Shown: one piece after another, positions 28,187-36,151 of the stretch
How the letters are laid out: each line of letters begins with the position of its first letter
How positions within the stretch are numbered: position 1 is the first letter of the stretch
Origin: Weissella sagaensis
Lineage (GTDB): Bacteria > Bacillota > Bacilli > Lactobacillales > Lactobacillaceae
Direction of reading: 5' to 3'
NCBI RefSeq assembly: GCF_005405285.1
Contig: NZ_BJDT01000001.1
Coordinates: 406,726-470,725, forward strand
DNA length: 64,000 nt
Program-made: the position numbers and the translations under genes
Notes under the pieces: generated by a model
Told to the model about the DNA's origin: nothing
The model's input: the letters and a program-made list of their open reading frames with translations, nothing else
Database searches by the model: none

Positions 28187-29302
28187 ATGGAAATTGCTGA
28201 AGCACGACATAAATTAGCAGAAATGAGCGCAGAAATTGAAAAATTTGGTGAATCACTAGATTTGGATGCTTTAAATGATGAAATTGCGGCTAATGAAGCT
28301 AAAATGATTGCGCCAGATTTTTGGCAAGATAACATTGCAGCACAAAAAATAATTGATGAAAATAATGTCTTAAAAGGACGGCGAGATGATTATTTAAAAT
28401 TAACAGATAGTGTTGAAAATGTTGAGACGGCAATAGAATTGTTGAATGATACTTTTGATGAAGATATGGCTCAAGAAATGGTTGCTGATTTGAATCAGTT
28501 GACAGAAGATTTATTAGCTTATCGATTAGCACAACTGTTAAATGAACCATATGATAAAAATAATGCCATCCTAGAGATTCATCCTGGTTCTGGTGGAACG
28601 GAATCAGCTGACTGGGGTGCCAATTTGCAACGTATGTATACACGTTGGGCAGAACGACACGGCTTTAAAGTTGATATTATGGATTATCACCCAGGCGATG
28701 TGGCGGGAGTGGACTCGGTGACCTTGAAAATTAGTGGTCATAATGCATATGGTTATTTACGTTCAGAACGTGGCGTTCACCGATTTGTTCGTATTTCACC
28801 ATTTGATTCTGCTGGTCGACGACATACATCATTCGTATCAATTGATGTCATGCCGGAATTAGATGATTCAGTTGACATTGATATTAACCCAGCAGATGTC
28901 AAGATGGATGTTTATCGCGCTTCTGGAGCAGGTGGTCAGCATATTAATAAAACTTCTTCAGCAGTGCGCTTAACACACATGCCAACAGGGATTGTTGTCG
29001 CATCACAACAACAACGCTCGCAGTTCCAAAATAAAGATACGGCATATGCCATGTTGCGTGCTAAGCTATATCAGTTAGAAATGGATAAAAAAGAGCAAGA
29101 ACGGGCAGCCATTGCCGGTGATCAATTGGAAAATGGTTGGGGATCACAAATTCGTTCGTATGTTTTCCAACCATACCGAATGGTTAAAGATCATCGTGAT
29201 AATTTTGAATCAGGAAACCCACAAGGTGTGATGGATGGCGATTTAGATCCTTTTATGAATGCGTATTTACGTTGGCGATTAGCTGAACAAAACCCTGAAT
29301 AA
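28187..29302 (+). CDS. prfB: Peptide chain release factor 2, without frameshift site
   Basis: RF2 reads UGA and UAA stop codons. The protein (371 residues from the ATG at 28187) carries the SPF-type anticodon-mimic in RISPFDSAG and the GGQ motif in ASGAGGQHINK. The start is set by GGAGGA at 28175-28180; the ATG at 28169 lies within the terminator-RBS region. Most prfB genes need a +1 frameshift at a UGA around codon 25 (a CTTTGAC slip site). Here the matching spot reads TCACTAGATTTG with no stop and the frame is continuous, so this autoregulation is absent. The gene is monocistronic and meets femX at a shared terminator. Confidence 0.96.
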   Translation: MEIAEARHKLAEMSAEIEKFGESLDLDALNDEIAANEAKMIAPDFWQDNIAAQKIIDENNVLKGRRDDYLKLTDSVENVETAIELLNDTFDEDMAQEMVADLNQLTEDLLAYRLAQLLNEPYDKNNAILEIHPGSGGTESADWGANLQRMYTRWAERHGFKVDIMDYHPGDVAGVDSVTLKISGHNAYGYLRSERGVHRFVRISPFDSAGRRHTSFVSIDVMPELDDSVDIDINPADVKMDVYRASGAGGQHINKTSSAVRLTHMPTGIVVASQQQRSQFQNKDTAYAMLRAKLYQLEMDKKEQERAAIAGDQLENGWGSQIRSYVFQPYRMVKDHRDNFESGNPQGVMDGDLDPFMNAYLRWRLAEQNPE

Positions 29303-29340
29303 AAGCGGCAGTGTTAAGTATTAATCTTTTAGAAATATGT

Positions 29341-29387
29341 TAAAAATAGCACATCACCATAAATTTGGTGATGTGCTATTTTTTTGG
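29341..29387. terminator. Bidirectional terminator between prfB and femX
   Basis: AAATAGCACATCACCA pairs with TGGTGATGTGCTATTT, with T runs on both strands. It serves the converging prfB and femX genes. Confidence 0.93.
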
Positions 29388-29396
29388 TTAAGCGAT

Positions 29397-30416
29397 TTAT
29401 TTACGAACTAATGTTGTATAGGCGCTCTCATCCAATACGAAATCAATTTCGCCAATGTATTCACGTGGATCAGCTTTAATAAAAGTATGTTTAAAGACAT
29501 AAAGACCATCGTCTGTTGATTGTGAGGCAATTCCACCCATGTCATACAAGGCGACACCAGCGTCCAATGCCCATTGAATCATGGCTGTTTGCACGGCATA
29601 AGGTGCGTAATAAGTAGGACCATCATTTGATCCGGCATACATATACCAAATCTTACGACCATATTTAAACCCAATCCCAGTCGAAAGTAGTTCACCTTCA
29701 CGCTCGGCCATGTAGATGCGCATTATACCATTTTCACCACCAAAAGTAGTTAGCATACGTTCAAAATAATCTTTTGGTCGATATGTAATACCATGACGAT
29801 TAGCCATGTTTACATAGGTCTCATAAAAAGCATCTAGTGCAGCCGCATCGCTACCGTAGCGAACGGTTACACCATCACGCATTGGTCGCTTTAGCTTCGA
29901 TTTTGTTTTTGAGGGGTATAAATCAAAGGTTTCTTTTGCATCAGGCTTAGTCGTTAAATCTAACACCATATTTAAGCGGGGTTGAATTGTCGCGTGCATT
30001 CCCTCATCGGCAACATTGCGATTACGAGTTTGAAAACCATGTGTCTGCAGTGCGGCATTTAATTCGTCTGAATAGGCAACTTCTGGATCCATGCGTAGGA
30101 CATAAGCATCGTCATCAGCAAGTGCTTTTTTAGCTTCAACCATTAATTGATCTAATAAGTCTAAGTCAGTAATATCCATAACAGGACCTTTGGCCGCATA
30201 GGCGAATTTTTTACCTAATTTTGTTTGCGTTAACAGCATTGAAATGGCAGCAATAATCTGACCGGTTTCATCGGTCACGTAAGCATAGCGAGGTTCCCAA
30301 TTATTTTTAACTTGTGCCCAACCAAGGTCTTGATTAACCTGTCCGTATGGTGAGTTTTGTACAAATGACTCATATTTTTTGACAGCAGCCGTGTCATTTA
30401 AATCTAAAACTGGCAT
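29397..30416 (-). CDS. femX: FemX alanyltransferase
   Basis: A 339-residue Fem-family transferase. The sequence closely resembles, from memory, the Weissella viridescens FemX of about 335 residues, including MPVLDLND at the start, QSPYGQV-like NSPYGQVNQDLGWAQVKNNWEP, YPSKTKSKLKRP and RKIWYMYAGSNDGPTYYAPYAVQ. FemX moves L-alanine from Ala-tRNA to the lysine side chain of UDP-MurNAc-pentapeptide, the first residue of the interpeptide bridge. It therefore acts in the cytoplasm before lipid linkage. An AGAAAGAAGG ribosome binding site precedes the ATG on the minus strand. The bridge will be Ala-based at its first position (inference from the family). FemA/B-like partners were not seen in the window. 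Confidence 0.95.
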   Translation of the reverse strand: MPVLDLNDTAAVKKYESFVQNSPYGQVNQDLGWAQVKNNWEPRYAYVTDETGQIIAAISMLLTQTKLGKKFAYAAKGPVMDITDLDLLDQLMVEAKKALADDDAYVLRMDPEVAYSDELNAALQTHGFQTRNRNVADEGMHATIQPRLNMVLDLTTKPDAKETFDLYPSKTKSKLKRPMRDGVTVRYGSDAAALDAFYETYVNMANRHGITYRPKDYFERMLTTFGGENGIMRIYMAEREGELLSTGIGFKYGRKIWYMYAGSNDGPTYYAPYAVQTAMIQWALDAGVALYDMGGIASQSTDDGLYVFKHTFIKADPREYIGEIDFVLDESAYTTLVRK

Positions 30417-30498
30417 GTTATCCTTCTTTCTTTAGCAACAAAATGTGATTTAAAACCCACAATAAATTATATCATAAGCAATCGGCTTCGTTTTAGCG

Positions 30499-30504
30499 TA
30501 TAAT
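30499..30504 (+). promoter_or_regulatory. -10 element six bases before the trmH-type start codon
   Basis: TATAAT ends six bases before the ATG at 30511, so transcription should start at or near that A. No Shine-Dalgarno sequence is present between them. A matching -35 is not evident. Confidence 0.55.
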
Positions 30505-30510
30505 GGGTTT

Positions 30511-31281
30511 ATGGAAATTATAAAATCAGTAAAAAATAGCCGTGTTAAAACATGGCAAAAGCTACAAACGAAAAAAGGCCGTCAAGCTAGTCAAACATAT
30601 TTACTTGACGGTTGGCATTTAGTACAAGAAGCAATTAATCATGAGGGTAAATTACATGCACTTATGGGTACAGCTGAACAATTGGCAGAACATCAGGAGG
30701 AATTGCCATTAGGAGTACCTGTATTTGAAATTACCGATGAAATTGCTAAGAAGCTATCTGACTTGGTTACCCCACAAGGTATCTTTGCAGAGGTTTCATT
30801 ACCAACAGCAACACGTGAACCACAGTTTATTCACGATGGTGCTTGGTTATTCTTAGATGGTATTCAAGACCCTGGTAACGTTGGGACAATGGTTAGAACT
30901 GCTGATGCAGCAGGCTTTGCTGGTGTTGTTTTTGGTCAAGGATCAGTTGATCCCTACTCACCTAAAGCGTTACGGGCGATGCAAGGGTCACAATTTCACT
31001 TGGTCACAACGACCGGGGATTTGGCAAAATGGACAGCATCATTTACGCAAAACGGTATGAATGTTTATGGTACACAGTTAGACCCACAAGCTGCAGATGT
31101 CTTTACGATACCTGCGCAAACGCAATTTGCGTTGATTATGGGGAATGAAGGACAGGGGATGCAACCAGAATTAGCTGGTATGACGACGCAAAACCTCTAT
31201 ATTCCAATTACTGGTCAAGCAGAATCTTTGAATGTTGCCGTTGCTGCTGGAGTAGCAATGTTCTCATTAAAGGCTCGTTAA
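30511..31281 (+). CDS. TrmH/SpoU-family RNA 2'-O-methyltransferase
   Basis: A 256-residue SPOUT methyltransferase. The N-terminal RNA-binding domain holds NSRVKTWQKLQTKKGRQASQTYLLDGWHLVQEA. The knotted catalytic domain shows the three SPOUT motifs: LDGIQDPGNVGTMVRTADAAGF (Asn and Arg), MGNEGQGM and PITGQAESLNVAVAAGVAMF. It resembles Bacillus YsgA and RlmB-type enzymes; rRNA is the probable target but the site cannot be told. The ATG at 30511 is the only sensible start, as it gives the full N-terminal domain. It lies six bases after TATAAT with no Shine-Dalgarno, so the mRNA seems leaderless. An HD-domain gene follows by 41 bp. Confidence 0.92.
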   Translation: MEIIKSVKNSRVKTWQKLQTKKGRQASQTYLLDGWHLVQEAINHEGKLHALMGTAEQLAEHQEELPLGVPVFEITDEIAKKLSDLVTPQGIFAEVSLPTATREPQFIHDGAWLFLDGIQDPGNVGTMVRTADAAGFAGVVFGQGSVDPYSPKALRAMQGSQFHLVTTTGDLAKWTASFTQNGMNVYGTQLDPQAADVFTIPAQTQFALIMGNEGQGMQPELAGMTTQNLYIPITGQAESLNVAVAAGVAMFSLKAR

Positions 31282-31322
31282 AGTTTGATTAGGTAATCTA
31301 TACTTATGCGAGGGGGAACGCT

Positions 31323-31805
31323 ATGGTATTAGACTGGGAAAAAGATAAAGTATATAAAGATATCGTAAAAGATTTGTTATCACATCCACAGGTACAAGAA
31401 ATGGCTAACTATACGCAGCATCACCATTCGGATCGATTAACACATTGTATTACGGTGTCTTATGTTAGTTATAAACTAGCATTGCGCTTTGGACTTAATG
31501 CAACAGCGGTTGCTCGTGCGGGTGTCTTACACGATTTGTTTTTCTATGATTGGCGTGAAACCAAGTTTGAGTTGGGTTCACATGCATTTATCCATCCACG
31601 AGTAGCATTGCGTAATGCAGAGAAAATTACGCACCTATCACCAATGGAAAAGGATATCATTTTGAAACATATGTGGGGCGCTACTAGTGAATTACCACAT
31701 TATCGTGAGAGTTTATTAGTTGATTTAGTTGATGATTATTTAGCAGTAGCTGAATTTTTCTCGCCGGCTTCAGCACGCATGAAGCGACTATTTCATACAA
31801 ACTAA
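31323..31805 (+). CDS. HD-domain phosphohydrolase
   Basis: A 160-residue metal-dependent HD protein. The ligands are visible: His in HHHSDRLTHCITV, the HD pair in AGVLHDLFFYDW, and further His in FIHPRVAL plus an Asp near the C-terminus (LVDLVDDY). This group is often found after TrmH-type genes in lactic acid bacteria; the substrate (nucleotide or other phosphate ester) is not known. It lies 41 bp behind the methyltransferase, probably in one transcript, and ends at a perfect terminator. Start: ATG after AGGGGGA. Confidence 0.88.
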   Translation: MVLDWEKDKVYKDIVKDLLSHPQVQEMANYTQHHHSDRLTHCITVSYVSYKLALRFGLNATAVARAGVLHDLFFYDWRETKFELGSHAFIHPRVALRNAEKITHLSPMEKDIILKHMWGATSELPHYRESLLVDLVDDYLAVAEFFSPASARMKRLFHTN

Positions 31806-31811
31806 CAAAAA

Positions 31812-31856
31812 TCGAAGCGAATTGTGTCTTAAATTAGATGCAATTCGTTTTTTTAT
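31812..31856 (+). terminator. Terminator of the trmH-HD unit
   Basis: AAGCGAATTG pairs with CAATTCGTT, with an inner TC/GA pair, followed by TTTTT. Confidence 0.85.
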
Positions 31857-31992
31857 GGCTATAAAATATAAATTTAACAATTGGATTAAATAACGGTGAT
31901 AAAAGATAGCGTTTAAATACTGACGCTGCTGATAATGCTTGATTTACAGCGCTTTTTTGCAGATATCATATGCCAAAATCTAATATTTATAC

Positions 31993-32021
31993 TTGTGCAA
32001 TCGTTTTCAATGTTGTATTCT
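31993..32021 (+). promoter_or_regulatory. glcU promoter overlapping a cre-like site
   Basis: TGCAATCGTTTTCA (31996-32009) matches the cre consensus at 13 of 14 positions. It overlaps a possible -35 TTGTGC (31993-31998) that is 17 bp from TATTCT (32016-32021), so CcpA binding would repress. Confidence 0.55.
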
Positions 32022-32080
32022 CTCTTATGAAAGAATTTTTATATTTTTTGATTATATTTTTGATTGTGGAGGAAAGAAAA

Positions 32081-33034
32081 ATGTCGATTTTAATCGCTTT
32101 AGTTCCTGCTCTGGCCTGGGGGTCGGTTGGTATTGTAACCACCAAAGCTGGTGGAACCGCTGCTCAAGGTATTATGGGAATGACAATTGGTGCCCTAATT
32201 TTAGGATTTGGGACATTATTTGCATTTGTTATTCCAAATGCTGGGGTAGACTACGCTTTTAATTCAAGAATTTGGCTTGTTGGTTTCTTATCAGGATTGG
32301 TTTGGGCTATTGGTCAAGTCGGTCAATTAATTGGATTTAAGAAGTTAGGGGTATCAATTGGTAACCCATTATCAACTTCTGGTCAAATTGTTGGTAATGC
32401 TTTAATGGCTGCAGCTGTTCTTGGTGAATGGCATACAGGTCGGATGTGGTTCTTTGGAATCTTATCAATTGCATTAGTAACGATTGGTGCTTTATTCACA
32501 ACAGTACGTGATACAAATGCACCAAAAGATTTGAATCCAGAACGTGATTTTAAGGGAGGGGTTACAGCTGTAATCGTTTCAACGCTTGGATTCATGGCCT
32601 ACTTTGTTATTCCTAATTTGTTGAACAAGTGGGGCTATATTTCTGATGCCATGCACAACCAAAACAATGGTTTGGACTACATGACAGCAATTGTGGCACC
32701 CCAATCACTTGGTCAAATTTTGGGAGCTATCTTAATTGTCATCTTCTTCTTTAAAGAAACTGGTGATATGTTTAAGTCAGGTACTTGGCGTCAAGTAATT
32801 ACTGGTTTGGTTTGGGCACTTGGAAATGTCTTTATGTTCATTTCAACTGGTAACCCAGATGTTGGTCAAGCAACAGCAACGACCTTATCACAAACAGGTA
32901 TTATTGTTGGAACGTTTGGGGCTATCTTCATCTTGAAAGAGAAGAAAACAAAGCGTCAAATGGGCTTCATTATTGTCGGTGCAATTATGGTTGTTATTGG
33001 AGCTATTTTGATTTCTAAATTAGCAGAACTTTAA
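32081..33034 (+). CDS. GRP-family sugar uptake protein (GlcU/RbsU type)
   Basis: A 317-residue protein with about ten membrane helices. It resembles the glucose/ribose porter family: the start MSILIALVPALAWGSVGIVTTKAGG and the motif GNPLSTSGQIVGNAL are typical. Such proteins import glucose or ribose by proton symport. The start is the ATG at 32081, preceded by GTGGAGGAAAG. An upstream in-frame ATG at 31970 would add 37 residues across the promoter and is rejected. A cre-like site overlaps the promoter, so glucose repression is likely. The partner kinase could be the ROK glucokinase at 48974 (inference). It ends at a bidirectional terminator shared with the MFS gene. Confidence 0.88.
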   Translation: MSILIALVPALAWGSVGIVTTKAGGTAAQGIMGMTIGALILGFGTLFAFVIPNAGVDYAFNSRIWLVGFLSGLVWAIGQVGQLIGFKKLGVSIGNPLSTSGQIVGNALMAAAVLGEWHTGRMWFFGILSIALVTIGALFTTVRDTNAPKDLNPERDFKGGVTAVIVSTLGFMAYFVIPNLLNKWGYISDAMHNQNNGLDYMTAIVAPQSLGQILGAILIVIFFFKETGDMFKSGTWRQVITGLVWALGNVFMFISTGNPDVGQATATTLSQTGIIVGTFGAIFILKEKKTKRQMGFIIVGAIMVVIGAILISKLAEL

Positions 33035-33048
33035 TTTAAGATAAAAAT

Positions 33049-33096
33049 AAATACCAGTCGTTATTGAGATAAATCAATAACGACTGGTATTTTATT
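33049..33096. terminator. Bidirectional terminator between glcU and the MFS gene
   Basis: ATACCAGTCGTTATTGA pairs with TCAATAACGACTGGTAT: a 17-bp perfect stem, with a T-rich tail on the plus strand. Confidence 0.9.
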
Positions 33097-33104
33097 GTAT
33101 AAAA

Positions 33105-34292
33105 TTAAGCTGAAACTTTACGTCCATGAATAAAGTAATAAAGTCCGATACCGATAACAGCAATAATTGCCATCATGATAAATAGATTTTGATAGCCTAA
33201 TATTGGTTGAATAAAGCCTAATGAAAATTCGTAACAGATAAAGTAAGTAGCTGTTGTTTGCGTTAAGCGATCAGCTGGAACCATTTGGGTGGTGGTTGAC
33301 TGAACAGCCGATTGGAAGTTACCAAATCCAAATCCAATAAAGATGGCAGCCAGTAACATCATCCAACCACTTGACATTAGCGCCAAAAATACAAGACCAA
33401 TGGCTAAAATAATCAAAGCGGGATAAACAACATAATTTTCGTTTTTACTATCCATTAAACGACCAACAACTGGTCGTGAAATCAAAACAGCAAAGGCATA
33501 AACCAAAAAGAAATATGAGGCAAATGTGGTTAGGTTCAAATCACTTGCATAAAAATCAAGTTCGGATTGAATCGCAGCATAACCGAAAGTTACAAAACCA
33601 AGAGTTAAAGAAATACCTAATACTTTAGGTTCAATCAAAGTTTGCCAGCTAAATTTTTGGGTTGTAGGGGTTGCTTTAATAACGACCTTTTTGGGATCAA
33701 TTAGAAATGAGGCGATTAAAGCAATAATGCCAATAATAAATTCACTCCAAAATAGTACGGCATATGAAGCGTGTTGCTCAATTAGTAAAGCAAAGAACGG
33801 ACCAAAAGCAGTACCTAGAATTGTTGCTAATGAGAAATAAGCAATTCCTTCAGCACGACGAGTAGTGGGGATAACATTTACGACAGCTGTGTTTGTGACA
33901 GTTCCAGTTAATCCAACAGCAAGTCCTTGAATAAACCGTATCAGTAACAAAACACCAATGCCACCATGATATTGATAGGCTAACAAAGTAGGTACTAAGA
34001 TAATCATGCTTATAATGGTTAAGTTTTTAGCGCTGAATTTGGCAGTCATGATTCCAGCTCCAAAACGCGCTACCATCGTACCAATAATCGTCATACCAGT
34101 AATTAGGCCAGCCATCGTTGTACTAACATGGTATGTGTTGACAGCGTAAGGACCAATAATGACAAAGAGACTATAGAAGGTCATCATACTAAGAATTTGA
34201 ATAATAAATAATTGAATAAAAGTCGCATTTAAAATACGACTGGATTTTTGTGTTAACGTAGGCTGATACCTGTCTTTCCTAAAAAATGTCAT
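33105..34292 (-). CDS. MFS transporter
   Basis: A 395-residue major-facilitator protein with about twelve membrane segments. The loop after the second helix region has MTIIGTMVARFGAGIMTAKFSAKNL, the usual Gly/Arg-rich A motif, and a second GRLMDSKNENYV lies in the middle. It resembles multidrug or arabinose-efflux-type (AraJ-like) carriers; the substrate is unknown. It is divergent from an HxlR regulator with 160 bp between the starts, and a perfect 14-bp palindrome lies there, so control by that regulator is likely. The ribosome binding site (AAGGTG) is rather far from the ATG. Confidence 0.87.
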   Translation of the reverse strand: MTFFRKDRYQPTLTQKSSRILNATFIQLFIIQILSMMTFYSLFVIIGPYAVNTYHVSTTMAGLITGMTIIGTMVARFGAGIMTAKFSAKNLTIISMIILVPTLLAYQYHGGIGVLLLIRFIQGLAVGLTGTVTNTAVVNVIPTTRRAEGIAYFSLATILGTAFGPFFALLIEQHASYAVLFWSEFIIGIIALIASFLIDPKKVVIKATPTTQKFSWQTLIEPKVLGISLTLGFVTFGYAAIQSELDFYASDLNLTTFASYFFLVYAFAVLISRPVVGRLMDSKNENYVVYPALIILAIGLVFLALMSSGWMMLLAAIFIGFGFGNFQSAVQSTTTQMVPADRLTQTTATYFICYEFSLGFIQPILGYQNLFIMMAIIAVIGIGLYYFIHGRKVSA

Positions 34293-34337
34293 AAATAAGT
34301 ATACACCTTATGTCAACTTTAGCTTTCGTTGTGCTGC

Positions 34338-34351
34338 TTATAACGTTATAA
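34338..34351. promoter_or_regulatory. Perfect 14-bp palindrome between the MFS and HxlR genes
   Basis: TTATAACGTTATAA reads the same on both strands. It is 46 bp from the MFS start and 100 bp from the HxlR start, a good candidate operator for the HxlR regulator. Confidence 0.5.
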
Positions 34352-34451
34352 TAAAAGTAATGTACTAAAAGTTATTTCGTGCATTTTTTGTAAGTAAAGC
34401 ATAAAATGGTTATACGATAAAAGAAATTTAGTTAATGAAGGAGAAAAACAT

Positions 34452-34805
34452 ATGACAGTAGCAACTGAAAAAATAGCTGGTGATATGTCTGAGAATAAAT
34501 TGTGTGATAAATTTGTCGCAACTTTTGAAATTTTGGGGTGCAAGTGGAACGGCATGATTATTGAAACGTTATTGGTTAATGGCCCACGACGTTTTAAAGA
34601 TTTAGCAGAATCTGTTTCTAAATGTTCAGATCGTGTTTTGGTTGAACGTCTAAAAGAGTTAGAAGCCGCTGACATTATTGAACGTCGTACATATTCTGAT
34701 TCAGCATTGATTGAATATGCATTGACACCACGTGGTGAATCAATGCGTGACATGATGGCTGCAATCCATGAATGGTCAGATAAGTGGCAAACAATTAATA
34801 AATAG
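34452..34805 (+). CDS. HxlR-family transcriptional regulator
   Basis: A 117-residue winged-helix protein. The HxlR pattern is clear: FEILGCKWNGMIIETLLVNGPRRFKDLAESV, CSDRVLVERLKELEAADIIERRTYSD and the C-terminal LTPRGESMRDMMAAIHEWSDKW. Cysteines at about residues 18, 30 and 57 (KLCDKF, LGCKW, SKCSD) recall the redox-sensing members, such as YodB and HypR, which act through thiol switches. Divergent from the MFS transporter, which is the likely target; the 14-bp palindrome between them may be the operator. The ATG follows AAGGAGAAAA. Confidence 0.9.
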   Translation: MTVATEKIAGDMSENKLCDKFVATFEILGCKWNGMIIETLLVNGPRRFKDLAESVSKCSDRVLVERLKELEAADIIERRTYSDSALIEYALTPRGESMRDMMAAIHEWSDKWQTINK

Positions 34806-34809
34806 AAAC

Positions 34810-34838
34810 TTGAAAATACAAGTTAAAGTTTGTACAAT
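34810..34838 (+). promoter_or_regulatory. pheST promoter
   Basis: TTGAAA (34810-34815), 17-bp spacer and TACAAT (34833-34838), with the TG extension (TGTACAAT). Confidence 0.8.
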
Positions 34839-34844
34839 AGAGCA

Positions 34845-35073
34845 AGAAACAATGAATGACCTAGTATGTGTTTTTCAATGGATTAGCGAGCAGGAGTTGG
34901 TGAAAGCCTGCCTTTGGAAACATAGAATTTCAGTCAGGAGTTCATCAGTTAAACATTGATGCGGTTTATCACCGTTAATAGATAACCGAGGGTAGTCTTT
35001 TGACTACTAAAATTGGGTGGTACCACGTTAATGAGCGTCCCTTCGATAGTAATATCGAAGGGGCTTTTTATTT
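34845..35073 (+). promoter_or_regulatory. Phenylalanine T-box leader
   Basis: The conserved T-box TGGGTGGTACCACG (35014-35027) precedes a terminator hairpin (CCCTTCGATA with its complement, 35038-35062) and a T-run. A specifier loop shows TTC (34929-34931), a Phe codon, matching pheS downstream. Uncharged tRNA-Phe should stabilise the antiterminator. The AGTA stretch near 34863 and the stem III loop near 35000 fit the class. Confidence 0.92.
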
Positions 35074-35104
35074 ATAATAGTTTATAAGTATAAGGAGAAT
35101 GAAT

Positions 35105-36145
35105 ATGAGTTTACAAGATGAGCTCACGACACTACGTGATGAAGCATTAGGTCAAATTAATGATTCAGCAGATGTTAAGACATTAAATCAAGTTCGTGTG
35201 CACTGGTTAGGGAAAAAAGGTCCGCTAACTGAAGTGTTACGCGGTATGAAGAATTTAACACCACAAGAGCGTCCAGTTGTTGGGGCACTTGCTAATGAAG
35301 TTCGTGATGCACTAACAGTAGCTATTGCAGAACGCCAAGAGCATTTGGAAGCAATTGCCTTGGATGCACAATTGGCAGCAGAAACGATTGATGTGACATT
35401 ACCAGGTCGTGCTGTTAAACAAGGACAGCCGCATGTGCTACAACAAATTATTGAAAATCTTGAAGATCAATTTATGGGAATGGGTTTTCAAGTTATTGAA
35501 GGACCTGAAGTTGAAGAAGATCAATATAATTTTGAACGTATGAATTTACCAAAGGATCACCCTGCTCGTGATATGCAAGATACCTTTTATATCACACCTG
35601 ATATTTTGATGCGTACGCAAACGTCACCCGTACAAGCCCGGACTATGGAAGCCCATGATTTTAGCAAAGGCCCATTAAAGATGGTTTCACCAGGTCGGGT
35701 ATACCGTCGTGACACTGATGATGCGACTCATTCACATCAATTCCATCAAATGGAAGGGTTAGTTATTGATAAGCACATTACAATGGGTGATTTAAAGGGT
35801 GTTTTGCTAGCAGTTGCGCATAATTTATTCGGTGAAGCCCATGATATTCGACTAAGGCCTTCATACTTCCCATTTACGGAACCATCAGTTGAGGTTGATA
35901 TTTCATGGAACGCAGTCACACCTGATATGAATCCGGAAGATATTGAATGGATTGAAGTATTAGGGGCCGGTATGGTGCACCCAAATGTATTGCGTAAATC
36001 AGGCATTGACCCTGAAGTCTATGGCGGTTTTGCCTTTGGCTTGGGCCCTGATCGTTTTGCAATGCTTAAGTATGGCGTTGAGGATATTCGTAACTTCTAC
36101 TTAAATGATGTACGTTTCTTAACCCAATTTGATCAGAAAGGATAA
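35105..36145 (+). CDS. pheS: Phenylalanyl-tRNA synthetase alpha subunit
   Basis: The catalytic class II subunit of the alpha2-beta2 enzyme that charges tRNA-Phe. The N-terminal coiled-coil domain covers about residues 1-85. Class II motif 2 appears as [28 protein letters not shown] and motif 3 as [20 protein letters not shown] choose the ATG at 35105, with AAGGAG seven bases upstream; the ATG at 35099 is too close to it. That gives 346 residues. A Phe T-box controls it and pheT follows by six bp, so the two subunits are co-expressed. Confidence 0.96.
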   Translation: MSLQDELTTLRDEALGQINDSADVKTLNQVRVHWLGKKGPLTEVLRGMKNLTPQERPVVGALANEVRDALTVAIAERQEHLEAIALDAQLAAETIDVTLPGRAVKQGQPHVLQQIIENLEDQFMGMGFQVIEGPEVEEDQYNFERMNLPKDHPARDMQDTFYITPDILMRTQTSPVQARTMEAHDFSKGPLKMVSPGRVYRRDTDDATHSHQFHQMEGLVIDKHITMGDLKGVLLAVAHNLFGEAHDIRLRPSYFPFTEPSVEVDISWNAVTPDMNPEDIEWIEVLGAGMVHPNVLRKSGIDPEVYGGFAFGLGPDRFAMLKYGVEDIRNFYLNDVRFLTQFDQKG

Positions 36146-36151
36146 GACAAA

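Noticed and set aside
31970-32080. N-terminal extension of the GRP-type transporter
   Set aside because: It would cover the promoter and cre-like site; the strong ribosome binding site is at the ATG at 32081.
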